Part shown: in pieces, positions 32,864-40,427 of the stretch
Numbering within the stretch: position 1 is the first letter of the stretch
How the letters are laid out: each line of letters starts with the position of its first letter
DNA from: JAHFRG01 sp036522275
Lineage (GTDB): Bacteria; Pseudomonadota; Gammaproteobacteria; Burkholderiales; JAHFRG01
Reading direction: 5' to 3'
DNA: 40,518 bases
Assembly (NCBI GenBank): GCA_036522275.1
Contig: DATDGC010000034.1
Span: 1-40,518, forward strand
Notes under the pieces: generated by a model
Databases searched by the model: none
The model's input: only the letters and a program-made list of their open reading frames with translations
What the model was told of the DNA's origin: nothing
Program-made: the position numbers and the translations under genes

Positions 32864-33523
32864 ATGTATCGAATCGCTGCCAGCATACTTTCCGCGAACT
32901 TTGCCAAGCTCGGCGAAGAGGTAGTGAACGTGATGGCCGCCGGGGCGGACCTGATTCATTTCGACGTGATGGACAACCATTATGTGCCTAATCTCACCAT
33001 CGGCCCGCTGGTGTGCGAGGCGCTCCGCCCGCTCACCAAAGCGGTCATTGACGCGCACCTTATGATCAAGCCCGTGGACCGCATCATTCCCGACTTCGCC
33101 AAGGCAGGCGCCAATATCATTTCCTTCCATCCGGAAGCCAGCGAACACATTGACCGCACCATCGGGCTCATCAAGGAACAGGGCTGCAAAGCCGGGCTGG
33201 TGTTCAACCCGGGTACTCCCCTGCATTATCTTGAGCATGTGCTCGACAAGCTCGATCTGGTGCTCATCATGTCGGTAAATCCCGGGTATGGCGGGCAGAA
33301 ATTTATTCCCGAAGCCCTCAACAAGCTGCGCAGCGTGAGAAAGCTGATTAATGAAAGCAAACGCGACATCTGGCTGGAAGTGGATGGCGGAGTGAAAGTG
33401 GACAATATCGCGGAAATCGCGCGCGCCGGCGCAGACACTTTTGTTTCAGGCTCGGCTATTTTCAGCACCAAGGATTACAAGGCCACCATCGCCGCGATGC
33501 GCGCGGAACTTGCCAAGGTTTGA
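32864..33523 (+). CDS. rpe: Ribulose-phosphate 3-epimerase
   Basis: A 219-residue TIM-barrel enzyme that interconverts ribulose 5-phosphate and xylulose 5-phosphate. The metal and catalytic residues are in HFDVMDNHYVPNLT, DAHLMI, MSVNPGYGGQKF and EVDGGVK. I chose ATG 32864, preceded by AGGA about 9 nt away, which gives the family N-terminus MYRIAASILSANFA; a TTG at 32840 would add eight residues. gph follows 11 bp after the stop. Confidence 0.96.
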   Translation: MYRIAASILSANFAKLGEEVVNVMAAGADLIHFDVMDNHYVPNLTIGPLVCEALRPLTKAVIDAHLMIKPVDRIIPDFAKAGANIISFHPEASEHIDRTIGLIKEQGCKAGLVFNPGTPLHYLEHVLDKLDLVLIMSVNPGYGGQKFIPEALNKLRSVRKLINESKRDIWLEVDGGVKVDNIAEIARAGADTFVSGSAIFSTKDYKATIAAMRAELAKV

Positions 33524-33534
33524 GTTGCGCTGAA

Positions 33535-34251
33535 ATGAAGCCTTCTCCGCAAGCTCAACCGCTCAAGAATTTCCGGTTGCCGATAAAAGCGGTTCTGTTC
33601 GATCTCGACGGCACACTCCTCGACACAGCTCCCGATCTGGTTGTTGCGGCGAACGCCATGCTGGTTGAACTCGCGCTCCCGGCGCTTGATGCACAGAGCA
33701 TTAAAAACTTTATCGGCGGGGGAATAGCCAATTTGGTAAAGCGCACGCTCGCGGCGAGTCTTGAAAGCGAACCGGATTCACAGCTCCTTGAGCGCGCGAT
33801 GCCTATTTATGAGAAACATTATGCAAAAGTTATGCTCAACCAGACACGCCCCTTCGCGGGAGTGGTAGAGGGCTTGCAGGCGATGCGCGCCCAGGGCCTG
33901 CGTCTGGCCTGCGTTACCAACAAAGCGGAACGTTTCACGCGGCCACTTCTCGGCGCAACCGGCCTCTTGGATTTTTTCGAGCTGCTGGTATGCGGCGACA
34001 GCCTGCCGAAGAAAAAACCTGATCCGCTGCCCTTGCGGCATGCCAGCGAGCATTTTGGCGTTGAGCCGCGCGAGATGCTGTTAATCGGTGATTCGCCACT
34101 GGACACACAAGCGGCGCGCGCAGCAGGCTGCCACATCTTTTGCGTGCCCTACGGTTATAGCCAGGGCCGGGACGTGCGTGAACTGGATTGTGATGCTATA
34201 GTAGCGACGCTGCGTGATGCGGCAAAGCTGTTACAGACTGAACTGGATTGA
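33535..34251 (+). CDS. gph: Phosphoglycolate phosphatase
   Basis: A 238-residue HAD phosphatase that removes phosphate from 2-phosphoglycolate. Motif I is LFDLDGTLLDTAPDL, motif II CVTNKAERFT, motif III KKKPDPLPL, and motif IV LLIGDSPLDTQAA. The rpe-gph-trpE order is widespread in proteobacteria and supports the assignment. The ATG at 33535 lies after the rpe stop; a TTG at 33520 overlapping the rpe end would add five residues. The putative trp leader peptide starts 4 nt after its stop. Confidence 0.94.
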   Translation: MKPSPQAQPLKNFRLPIKAVLFDLDGTLLDTAPDLVVAANAMLVELALPALDAQSIKNFIGGGIANLVKRTLAASLESEPDSQLLERAMPIYEKHYAKVMLNQTRPFAGVVEGLQAMRAQGLRLACVTNKAERFTRPLLGATGLLDFFELLVCGDSLPKKKPDPLPLRHASEHFGVEPREMLLIGDSPLDTQAARAAGCHIFCVPYGYSQGRDVRELDCDAIVATLRDAAKLLQTELD

Positions 34252-34254
34252 GAC

Positions 34255-34335
34255 ATGAACTTCACGGAAAGCAAAAGATGGGCAATGAAGACCACGGGCG
34301 CCTGGCGTCCTTGGCGCATTGCTTTTTGGCGCTGA
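34255..34335 (+). CDS. trpL: Putative trp operon leader peptide
   Basis: A 26-codon frame between gph and trpE with Trp codons at positions 9, 17, 20 and 25; the second half reads TTGAWRPWRIAFWR. Four TGG codons in so short a frame directly upstream of trpE is the pattern of a trp attenuation leader peptide. The ATG at 34255 follows the gph stop by 3 nt; an internal ATG at 34285 would give a 16-residue peptide that keeps three Trp codons. I infer the role from position and composition. Confidence 0.65.
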   Translation: MNFTESKRWAMKTTGAWRPWRIAFWR

Positions 34336-34372
34336 AACGCGCATTTTTCCATCTTTTGGTTTTTTGTTTTTC
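34272..34372 (+). promoter_or_regulatory. Candidate trp attenuator
   Basis: Alternative pairings overlap the leader peptide. CAAAAGATGG (34272-34281, covering Trp codon 9) is perfectly complementary to CCATCTTTTG (34349-34358), which is followed by GTTTTTTGTTTTT. Between them GCGCC (34298-34302) can pair with either GGCGC at 34313-34317 or GGCGC at 34328-34332. Mutually exclusive helices before a T-rich run fit attenuation, but the final terminator stem is not a textbook GC-rich hairpin. Confidence 0.45.
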
Positions 34373-34383
34373 CGGAGTGGTTC

Positions 34384-35859
34384 ATGACTGAATCTGAATT
34401 CAAAGCTTTGGCCGCGCAGGGTTTCAACCGCGTACCTTTGGTGCTGGAAACCTTCGCCGATCTCGATACTCCTCTGTCCGTCTATCTCAAGCTCGCCAAT
34501 CAGCCGTATTCCTATTTGCTGGAGTCCGTCGTAGGCGGCGAGCGTTTTGGCCGTTATTCGTTTATCGGGCTAGCGGCGGAAACCCGCATCGAAGTGCGCG
34601 GGAATTCGTTCAGTGAATACCGCGGCAACAGCCTGCTGCGAAAAACCGAACCAACCGATCCGCTGGCGGCAATTCAGGACGTGCAACAGCGCTTTAAAGC
34701 GGCGCGGTTGCCGGGGCTTCCGCGCTTTTGCGGCGGCCTGGTCGGCTATTTTGCCTACGATACGGTGCGCTATATCGAGACAAAACTCGCCGCAACCGCC
34801 AAGCCCGATGCGCTGGACACCCCGGACATCCTGTTGGTGTTCTCCGATCAGCTCGCGGTGGTGGATAACCTCAGCGGCAAATTGTTTCTGGTCGTGTTTG
34901 CTGATCCGCGCGAGCGCGATGCCTACGCACGCGCGAAGCAACGCTTGCAGGAACTGCTGCAAGCGTTGCGCCGGCCGGTGGCGATTCCCGAGCAGGTTAA
35001 CGGCAGGCCAGCGCAGGTGCGCGCAGAATTCAGCGAAGGCGCGTTCATGCAGTCGGTGGAGCGCGCCAAACGCTATATATATGACGGCGACATCATGCAG
35101 GTGGTGCTGAGCCAGCGCATGAGCCACCCTTATCACGCATCGCCGCTATCCCTTTACCGTGCGCTGCGGGCACTCAATCCTTCTCCCTACATGTTTTATT
35201 TTGATTTGGGAGGATTTCACGTGGTAGGCGCTTCGCCTGAAATCCTGGTGCGTCTGGAACAGGATACGGTTACCTTGCGACCGATTGCCGGCACCCGCCC
35301 GCGCGGCAAATCGCACGCCGAAGATGAAAAGCTTGCGCAGGAATTGCTCGCCGATCCTAAGGAACGCGCCGAGCACATCATGCTCATGGATCTCGGGCGC
35401 AATGATGTCGGGCGTGTAGCGCGGGCCGGCACGGTGCGCGTGACTGAAAACATGACAATTGAAAACTACTCGCATGTCATGCACATCGTGTCGAATGTCG
35501 AGGGTAAGCTTAAAGCCGGACTCAATGCGATGGATGTTCTAAAGGCGACTTTTCCGGCGGGCACGGTAAGCGGCGCTCCCAAGGTGCGCGCCATGGAAAT
35601 TATCGACGAGCTGGAGCCGACCAAGCGCGGCATTTACGCCGGCGCAGTAGGTTACCTCGGATTTAACGGCGACATGGATCTGGCCATTGCCATCCGCACC
35701 GCCGTGATTAAAAATCAGACTTTATATGTGCAGGCGGGCGCCGGCATTGTCGCCGACTCGGTGCCGGCCAGCGAGTGGCAGGAAACCTGCAACAAGGCCA
35801 AGGCGGTATTGCGCGCAGCAGAAATGGCGCAGGCTGGATTGGATAGTAAAATTGATTGA
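34384..35859 (+). CDS. trpE: Anthranilate synthase component I
   Basis: A 491-residue chorismate-using enzyme that forms anthranilate with TrpG-supplied ammonia. The N-terminal regulatory domain contains LLESVVGGERFGRYSFIG, which includes the Trp feedback-binding LLES element. The catalytic domain contains RPIAGTRPRGKSHAEDEKL, HIMLMDLGRNDVGRVA, GTVSGAPKVRAMEII and GAGIVADSVPASEW. The length is normal. The last 35 bp of the gene are repeated about 770 bp downstream, just before trpG. A family B repeat follows. Confidence 0.96.
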   Translation: MTESEFKALAAQGFNRVPLVLETFADLDTPLSVYLKLANQPYSYLLESVVGGERFGRYSFIGLAAETRIEVRGNSFSEYRGNSLLRKTEPTDPLAAIQDVQQRFKAARLPGLPRFCGGLVGYFAYDTVRYIETKLAATAKPDALDTPDILLVFSDQLAVVDNLSGKLFLVVFADPRERDAYARAKQRLQELLQALRRPVAIPEQVNGRPAQVRAEFSEGAFMQSVERAKRYIYDGDIMQVVLSQRMSHPYHASPLSLYRALRALNPSPYMFYFDLGGFHVVGASPEILVRLEQDTVTLRPIAGTRPRGKSHAEDEKLAQELLADPKERAEHIMLMDLGRNDVGRVARAGTVRVTENMTIENYSHVMHIVSNVEGKLKAGLNAMDVLKATFPAGTVSGAPKVRAMEIIDELEPTKRGIYAGAVGYLGFNGDMDLAIAIRTAVIKNQTLYVQAGAGIVADSVPASEWQETCNKAKAVLRAAEMAQAGLDSKID

Positions 35860-35868
35860 AAATCTTGG

Positions 35869-36018
35869 ACCGCGGAGGACGCAGTGGACGCCGAGAAAAC
35901 CTTAAGCTCTACTTATCTTGAGAACCTTTTACTTTCCTCTCAAGTTGGGTTCGGTTATGGCAACTGACCTGATCTTAAATTCTAAGTGTTTTGTTTTTCC
36001 TCTGCGTCCTCTGCGGTG
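35869..36018. repeat. Family B repeat, copy 1 (trpE/trpG gap)
   Basis: The left arm starts ACCGCGGAGGACGCAGTGG (35869) and the right arm ends CCTCTGCGTCCTCTGCGGTG (35999-36018). The interior of about 100 bp carries an inverted repeat CTTGAGA/TCTCAAG. The copy has no reading frame of note. A shortened left end is repeated at about 36063-36100 (ACGACGGAGGACGCGGAGAG). The interior is nearly the same as in copies 2 and 5. Confidence 0.8.
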
Positions 36019-36032
36019 AAAGGTGTTGAATT

Positions 36033-36062
36033 ATGTTTTTGATGGTAGACAATATTGAAAAT
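36033..36062 (+). pseudogene. Decayed copy of the trpG 5' end
   Basis: ATGTTTTTGATGGTAGACAA here matches the true trpG start at 36814 (ATGCTTTTGATGATAGACAA), giving MFLMVDN against MLLMIDN, and the 20 bp before it also match (CTCTGCGGTGAAAGG and TTGAA). The similarity ends after about 20 codon bases, where another repeat left end begins. A second such remnant lies at 39035. Confidence 0.6.
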
Positions 36063-36110
36063 CTTGGACGACGGAGGACGCGGAGAGCACCGAGTGAACC
36101 CTTACTGAAA

Positions 36111-36374
36111 TTAGTATGTGATGGTCGTATTTTGGTACTTCCAGCACTCGAGAGGGGTCATATACTCGAAGCCTTGTCCTCTGCAGCTATTCTTCCCCTT
36201 GCAGTCGTTGGTCGCGGTCTTACAGTCACTTAAGCCTTTGCAGCCATTCACACCCGTGCACTTCTCCTGACCCGTAGCCGCGTAGCCCGTGCCTTGAGTT
36301 GCACAACCTGTGACAAATAAGGTAGCGGCCGCGGCAGCCAAGGCGACCCCCGAAAGTTTCTTCACCGTATTCAT
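36111..36374 (-). CDS. Cys-rich lipoprotein, bufferin (BufA2)-like
   Basis: An 87-residue protein with a lipoprotein signal (ALAAAAATLFVTGC, lipid Cys near residue 24). The mature part has a spaced Cys pattern: EKCTGVNGCKGLSDC, NDCKGKNSCRGQGFEYMTP and LECWKY. This KCxGxNxCKGxxxC pattern resembles the BufA2 group of periplasmic bufferin metallophores, which bind copper or other metals; the usual bufB and bufC partners are absent. A strong Shine-Dalgarno AGGAGG lies 6 nt before the ATG. It is antisense to the trp operon and sits between duplicated trp border sequences, so it is probably acquired. Confidence 0.65.
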   Translation of the reverse strand: MNTVKKLSGVALAAAAATLFVTGCATQGTGYAATGQEKCTGVNGCKGLSDCKTATNDCKGKNSCRGQGFEYMTPLECWKYQNTTITY

Positions 36375-36598
36375 GGTAAGCCTCCTAGAGATATTGGTTA
36401 GTCAGAAGCTGATATGCAGCTTTAAAGTTGATTAAATAATATTATCCAAAAACAGCTTCGGCGGGTTTTTTATTTCCTAATTTCAAACTGAGATACTACC
36501 CGGTGGTGCCCTCACTTGCCAGTCCGGTGAATTGCCGGAATAATTCAAGTATGCAGTCGCAACTAACCCTGCCTGCCTTTCCCGTCCTGCAGTGGCGC
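36375..36598. other. A/T-richer gap upstream of the bufferin-like gene
   Basis: This stretch is clearly A/T-richer than its surroundings, especially 36420-36485, and probably holds the promoter of the minus-strand lipoprotein gene. A weak pair TTGGAT and TTTAAA 17 bp apart can be drawn on the minus strand. No plus-strand gene is visible. Confidence 0.35.
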
Positions 36599-36642
36599 TG
36601 GCGCAGGCTGGATTGGATAGTAAAATTGATTGAAAATCTTGG

Positions 36643-36799
36643 ACCGCGGAGGACGCAGTGGACGCCGAGAAAACCTTAATCTCTACTTATCTTGAGAACC
36701 TTTTACTTTCCTCTCAAGTTGGGTTCGGTTATGGCAACTGACTTGATCTTAAATTCTAAATGTTTTGTTTTTCCTCCGCGTCTCTGCGCCTCTGCGGTG
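36643..36799. repeat. Family B repeat, copy 2 (before trpG)
   Basis: The left arm starts ACCGCGGAGGACGCAGTGG (36643) and the right arm ends GCGCCTCTGCGGTG (36799). It is nearly identical to copy 1, and the similarity continues left to 36599, covering the duplicated trpE 3' end, and right into the trpG start. It lies 14 bp before the trpG ATG, so the trpG ribosome-binding region (GGTGAAAGG) is part of the repeat. Confidence 0.8.
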
Positions 36800-36813
36800 A
36801 AAGGTTTTGAAAA

Positions 36814-37377
<564 letters not shown>

Positions 37378-37535
37378 ACCGCGGAGGACGCAGTGGACGC
37401 CGAGGAAATCTTAAACTTTATTTATTGTAAACTCTACGCATCAACAGCAAGTTGCTGTTAAATTTGACACCCTCACATGATTTTCATTTTCACTGCTTTT
37501 AGTTTTTCCTCTGCGTCCTCAGCGTCCTCTGCGGT
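37378..37535. repeat. Family B repeat, copy 3 (trpG/trpD gap)
   Basis: The left arm ACCGCGGAGGACGCAGTGG starts on the base after the trpG stop, and the right arm ends at 37535 (CCTCTGCGGT). The interior differs from copies 1, 2 and 5 and is A/T-rich, with an AACAGCAAGTTGCTGTT hairpin near 37443-37459. The right arm is longer by an extra CAGCGTCCT unit. Confidence 0.75.
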
Positions 37536-37557
37536 AAATTTTTTATAGGAATACCTG

Positions 37558-38586
37558 ATGAACGTGCAATCGGCATTGACCGCGCTCATTGAAAAACGCG
37601 ACCTTTCGCATGACGAAATGCTGTCCATCATGCGCCAGATCATGAGCGGTCAACTTACTCCGGTGCAGATTGCCGGCATCGTTATCGGCTTGCGTGTCAA
37701 AGGCGAGACGGTCGAAGAAATCGCTGCTGCGGCGCAAGTGTTGCGAGAGCTTTCCACCAAGGTGGATGTCTCCGGTGAGCGTCATCTGGTGGACACCTGC
37801 GGCACCGGCGGCGACAGCGCGCATACCTTTAATATCTCCACCACATCCGCCTTTGTCGCGGCTGCGGCGGGGGCGAAAGTGGCGAAGCACGGCGGGCGCT
37901 CGGTTTCCAGCAGTTGCGGCAGTGCCGACGTGCTGGAGGCGCTGGGCGTCAACCTAAATTTAAACCCTGAGCAGGTGGCGCAATCCATTCGCCAAGTCGG
38001 CATCGGCTTCATGTTCGCGCCCAACCATCACAGCGCGATGAAGCATGCCGCACCGGTGCGCAAGGAGCTGGGCGTGCGCACGCTGTTCAACATCCTCGGT
38101 CCGCTCACCAATCCGGCGGGCGCTAACAACCAGTTGCTGGGAGTGTTTCACCACGACCTGATCGGCATCCAGGCGCGGGTACTGCAAACTTTGGGCAGCC
38201 GTCACGCGCTAGTGGTGCATGGATTGGACGGCCTCGACGAAATATCCACCAGCGGCGGAACCGAAGTGGCGGAGCTCAAGAACGGCAAGGTGGAGGAATA
38301 CACCATTGATCCAACCCGCTTTGGATTCAAGCTTGCGCCGCTCGAAGCGATTCAGGCAAAAAGCACAGGCGAATCGAAAAACATGCTGCTTTCGGTGCTC
38401 GACAACCAGACCGGGCCGGCGCGCGACATCGTCATGCTCAATTCCGGCGCGGCGATTTACGTTTCCGGCCTGACTGAAAGCATGGAACAAGGCGTGCGTA
38501 AGGCGGGAGAGGCGATTGCCAGCGGCGCCGCGCACGCCAAGCTTAACCAGCTCATTGTATTTTCCAACCGGTTTAAAAGACTATGA
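37558..38586 (+). CDS. trpD: Anthranilate phosphoribosyltransferase
   Basis: A 342-residue enzyme that transfers phosphoribose from PRPP to anthranilate. The PRPP-binding loop is VDTCGTGGDSAHTFNIST, and KHGGRSVSSSCGSADVLEAL follows. FMFAPNHHSAMKHAAPVR and RTLFNILGPLTNPAGA are diagnostic. The length is normal. AGGAA lies 6 nt before the ATG (TATAGGAATACCTG). The stop codon directly touches the GxxExxY cassette. Confidence 0.96.
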   Translation: MNVQSALTALIEKRDLSHDEMLSIMRQIMSGQLTPVQIAGIVIGLRVKGETVEEIAAAAQVLRELSTKVDVSGERHLVDTCGTGGDSAHTFNISTTSAFVAAAAGAKVAKHGGRSVSSSCGSADVLEALGVNLNLNPEQVAQSIRQVGIGFMFAPNHHSAMKHAAPVRKELGVRTLFNILGPLTNPAGANNQLLGVFHHDLIGIQARVLQTLGSRHALVVHGLDGLDEISTSGGTEVAELKNGKVEEYTIDPTRFGFKLAPLEAIQAKSTGESKNMLLSVLDNQTGPARDIVMLNSGAAIYVSGLTESMEQGVRKAGEAIASGAAHAKLNQLIVFSNRFKRL

Positions 38587-38609
38587 ACCGCAGAGGACGC
38601 AGAGGAAAA
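38587..38609. repeat. Left 23-bp inverted repeat of the GxxExxY cassette
   Basis: ACCGCAGAGGACGCAGAGG plus AAAA, starting on the base after the trpD stop. It is a perfect reverse complement of 38997-39019. Confidence 0.9.
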
Positions 38610-38613
38610 CCAA

Positions 38614-38991
38614 ATGAACGAGAATGAAATCGGCGACATCGTACTCGGCGGTGCTATGAAGGTTCATTCTGCGCTAGGGCCGGGTTTGCTGGAAAGCGCG
38701 TATGAAATCTGCCTGGCTCATAAAATCACCAAGCAGGGATTAAGCATTAAACAGCAGGTTTTACTGCCGGTCCAGTACAACGGGCTCAAGCTGGATGCAG
38801 GTTATCGATTGGATTTGCTCGTCCACAACAAAGTGATTGTGGAACTTAAGGCCGTGGAAAAATTGCTGCCTATTCATACGGCCCAGCTTTTGAGTTACTT
38901 GAAGCTCAGCCAGCTGGCCTTGGGCTACCTGCTTAACTTCAATGTGGTTCACATGCGCGACGGCATCAAGCGCGTGGTCAATAAATTATAA
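38614..38991 (+). CDS. GxxExxY family protein, PD-(D/E)XK-like
   Basis: A 125-residue protein of the GxxExxY family. The name motif is at G24-LL-E27-SA-Y30 (GPGLLESAYE). A nuclease-like core follows: YRLDLLV with D67, then VIVELKAVE with E77 and K79, spaced as in PD-(D/E)XK nucleases, and a helix with HTAQLLSYLKLSQL. NFNVVHMRDGIKRVVN closes the protein. Activity has not been shown for this family as far as I know. The gene fits exactly between perfect inverted repeats of the type that fill the other trp gaps, which suggests that it travels with them. It interrupts trpD-trpC. Confidence 0.9.
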   Translation: MNENEIGDIVLGGAMKVHSALGPGLLESAYEICLAHKITKQGLSIKQQVLLPVQYNGLKLDAGYRLDLLVHNKVIVELKAVEKLLPIHTAQLLSYLKLSQLALGYLLNFNVVHMRDGIKRVVNKL

Positions 38992-38996
38992 CATGT

Positions 38997-39019
38997 TTTT
39001 CCTCTGCGTCCTCTGCGGT
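38997..39019. repeat. Right 23-bp inverted repeat of the GxxExxY cassette
   Basis: TTTT followed by CCTCTGCGTCCTCTGCGGT, the perfect reverse complement of 38587-38609. It begins 5 bp after the GxxExxY stop codon. Confidence 0.9.
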
Positions 39020-39034
39020 GAAAGGATTTGAATT

Positions 39035-39106
39035 ATGCATTTTATGATTGACAACATTGAAAATCTCGGACCGCGGAGGACGCAGTGGACGCCGAGGAAA
39101 CCTTAA
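39035..39106 (+). pseudogene. Second decayed copy of the trpG 5' end
   Basis: ATGCATTTTATGATTGACAA encodes MHFMIDN, resembling the trpG start MLLMIDN, and is preceded by the same CTCTGCGGTGAAAGG context. It then runs into the left end of the next family B repeat and stops after 23 codons. It cannot encode a functional TrpG. Confidence 0.55.
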
Positions 39107-39218
39107 GCTCTACTTATCTTGAGGACCTTTTACTTTCCTCTCACGTTGGGTTCGGTTATGGCAACTGACTTGATCTTAAATTCTAAATGTTTTGTTTTTC
39201 CTCTGCGCCTCTGCGGTG
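39070..39218. repeat. Family B repeat, copy 5 (before trpC)
   Basis: The left arm starts ACCGCGGAGGACGCAGTGG (39070), the right arm is CCTCTGCGCCTCTGCGGTG (39200-39218), and the interior is nearly identical to copies 1 and 2. It ends 6 bp before the trpC start, so it supplies the trpC translation-initiation region. Confidence 0.8.
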
Positions 39219-39224
39219 AAAACG

Positions 39225-40013
39225 ATGTCTGACATTCTGCAAAATATCCTCGCGGTCAAAGCTCAAGAAATAGCCGCGGCCAAGTCCAAAAAACCGCTTG
39301 CTGAAATACGCGCTGAAGCCGAGTCCGCCGCTCCCTCAAGAGATTTTGTTGGCAGCCTGCGCGCCAAAATCAACGCTGAATTGCCTGCGGTCATCGCTGA
39401 AATCAAGAAAGCCAGCCCCAGCAGGGGCGTGCTGCGGGAAAAATTCGACCCCGCTGAAATCGCGCGCAGCTACGCCCGACATGGAGCGGCATGCCTGTCG
39501 GTGCTGACCGACCGCGAGTTTTTCCAGGGGGATGGCGAATACCTGAAACAGGCGCGCGCCGCCTGTGCGCTCCCCGTTCTGCGCAAGGATTTCACGCTCG
39601 AGGCCTACCAGATATATGAAGCGCGGGTGATGGGGGCGGATTGCGTCCTGCTCATCGTGGCGGCGCTGGATTTGCCACGCATGCGGGAGCTGGAAACGCT
39701 GGCGCACAGTTTAAGCATGGCGGTGCTGGTGGAAGCGCATGATGCCAAAGAGCTTGAGCTTGCACTCCATCTCAAAACCCCGCTCATCGGCATCAACAAC
39801 CGCGACCTGCTTACATTTGAAACCCGCCTGAGCACTACTTTACAGCTTCTCAAATTGATTCCAGGGGAGCGCATCGTGGTTACCGAGAGCGGGATACTGA
39901 AACCCCAAGACGTGCAGTTGCTGCGCGAGAACGGTGTCCAGTGTTTTCTGGTCGGCGAAGCGTTCATGCGCGCCCCTGATCCCGGCGCTGAAATGGCAAG
40001 GCTGTTTGCTTAG
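39225..40013 (+). CDS. trpC: Indole-3-glycerol phosphate synthase
   Basis: A 262-residue TIM-barrel enzyme that closes the indole ring. AEIKKASPSRGVLREKFDP, VLRKDFTLEAYQIYEARVMG, INNRDLLTFE and VVTESGILKPQDVQ carry the conserved residues. The ATG at 39225 gives the normal start MSDILQNILAVKAQEIA; the frame is open upstream to 39192, but that part is repeat sequence. The usual close trpD-trpC link is broken by about 640 bp of cassette and repeats. Confidence 0.96.
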   Translation: MSDILQNILAVKAQEIAAAKSKKPLAEIRAEAESAAPSRDFVGSLRAKINAELPAVIAEIKKASPSRGVLREKFDPAEIARSYARHGAACLSVLTDREFFQGDGEYLKQARAACALPVLRKDFTLEAYQIYEARVMGADCVLLIVAALDLPRMRELETLAHSLSMAVLVEAHDAKELELALHLKTPLIGINNRDLLTFETRLSTTLQLLKLIPGERIVVTESGILKPQDVQLLRENGVQCFLVGEAFMRAPDPGAEMARLFA

Positions 40014-40427
40014 TAACCTTGGGTTTATCTATGGCGGCATGACAAGGGCGTTCATGGTCATATTCCTGTAACAGTCAGCCCTTAAGGATTTGCGGAAGTC
40101 TTAAATAACAGAGCGCGGCCATTTTATTGTTTGGTTACCGATGCTTAGTTGACATTTGGCAGGTTCAACGCGATTTTGAGCAGGTTGGCATTAAAAGTTC
40201 TGTTTTGTCATGACAGTTGCTCAATGAAGGCTATGCTAACCTAAAGCGCTATAAGGACTATTGGGTTGAGTGTCTCTTTTTTACAACACTCTATTCACTA
40301 TGTCGCTTTTATACTTGACACTATAGATAGATGTATAGCAGTATTTAATAGACTGTTTTTTGTGTGGGATGAAATACCACCCCATTCACTTTAGTTCAAG
40401 AAGAACGTTCATTTCGAGGAGGAAATG
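40014..40427. other. Non-coding gap before the porin gene
   Basis: About 410 bp without a credible gene. It is A/T-richer than its neighbours, especially from 40260 on, as expected for a regulated porin promoter region. I see no strong terminator behind trpC. Confidence 0.5.
40315..40344 (+). promoter_or_regulatory. Candidate promoter of the porin gene
   Basis: A perfect -35 TTGACA is at 40315-40320. The best -10 at 18 bp is CAGTAT (40339-40344), which is weak. The start codon is about 85 nt further on, so an untranslated leader of about 75 nt is expected. Confidence 0.4.

Noticed and set aside
36033..36233. A 66-codon frame after the first family B repeat
   Set aside because: Its start is a trpG remnant, it then reads through a repeat arm and finally antisense through the lipoprotein gene.
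38587..39218. A CRISPR array in the repeated GGACGC-type units
   Set aside because: The units are inverted arms, not evenly spaced direct repeats with unique spacers, and no cas gene is present.
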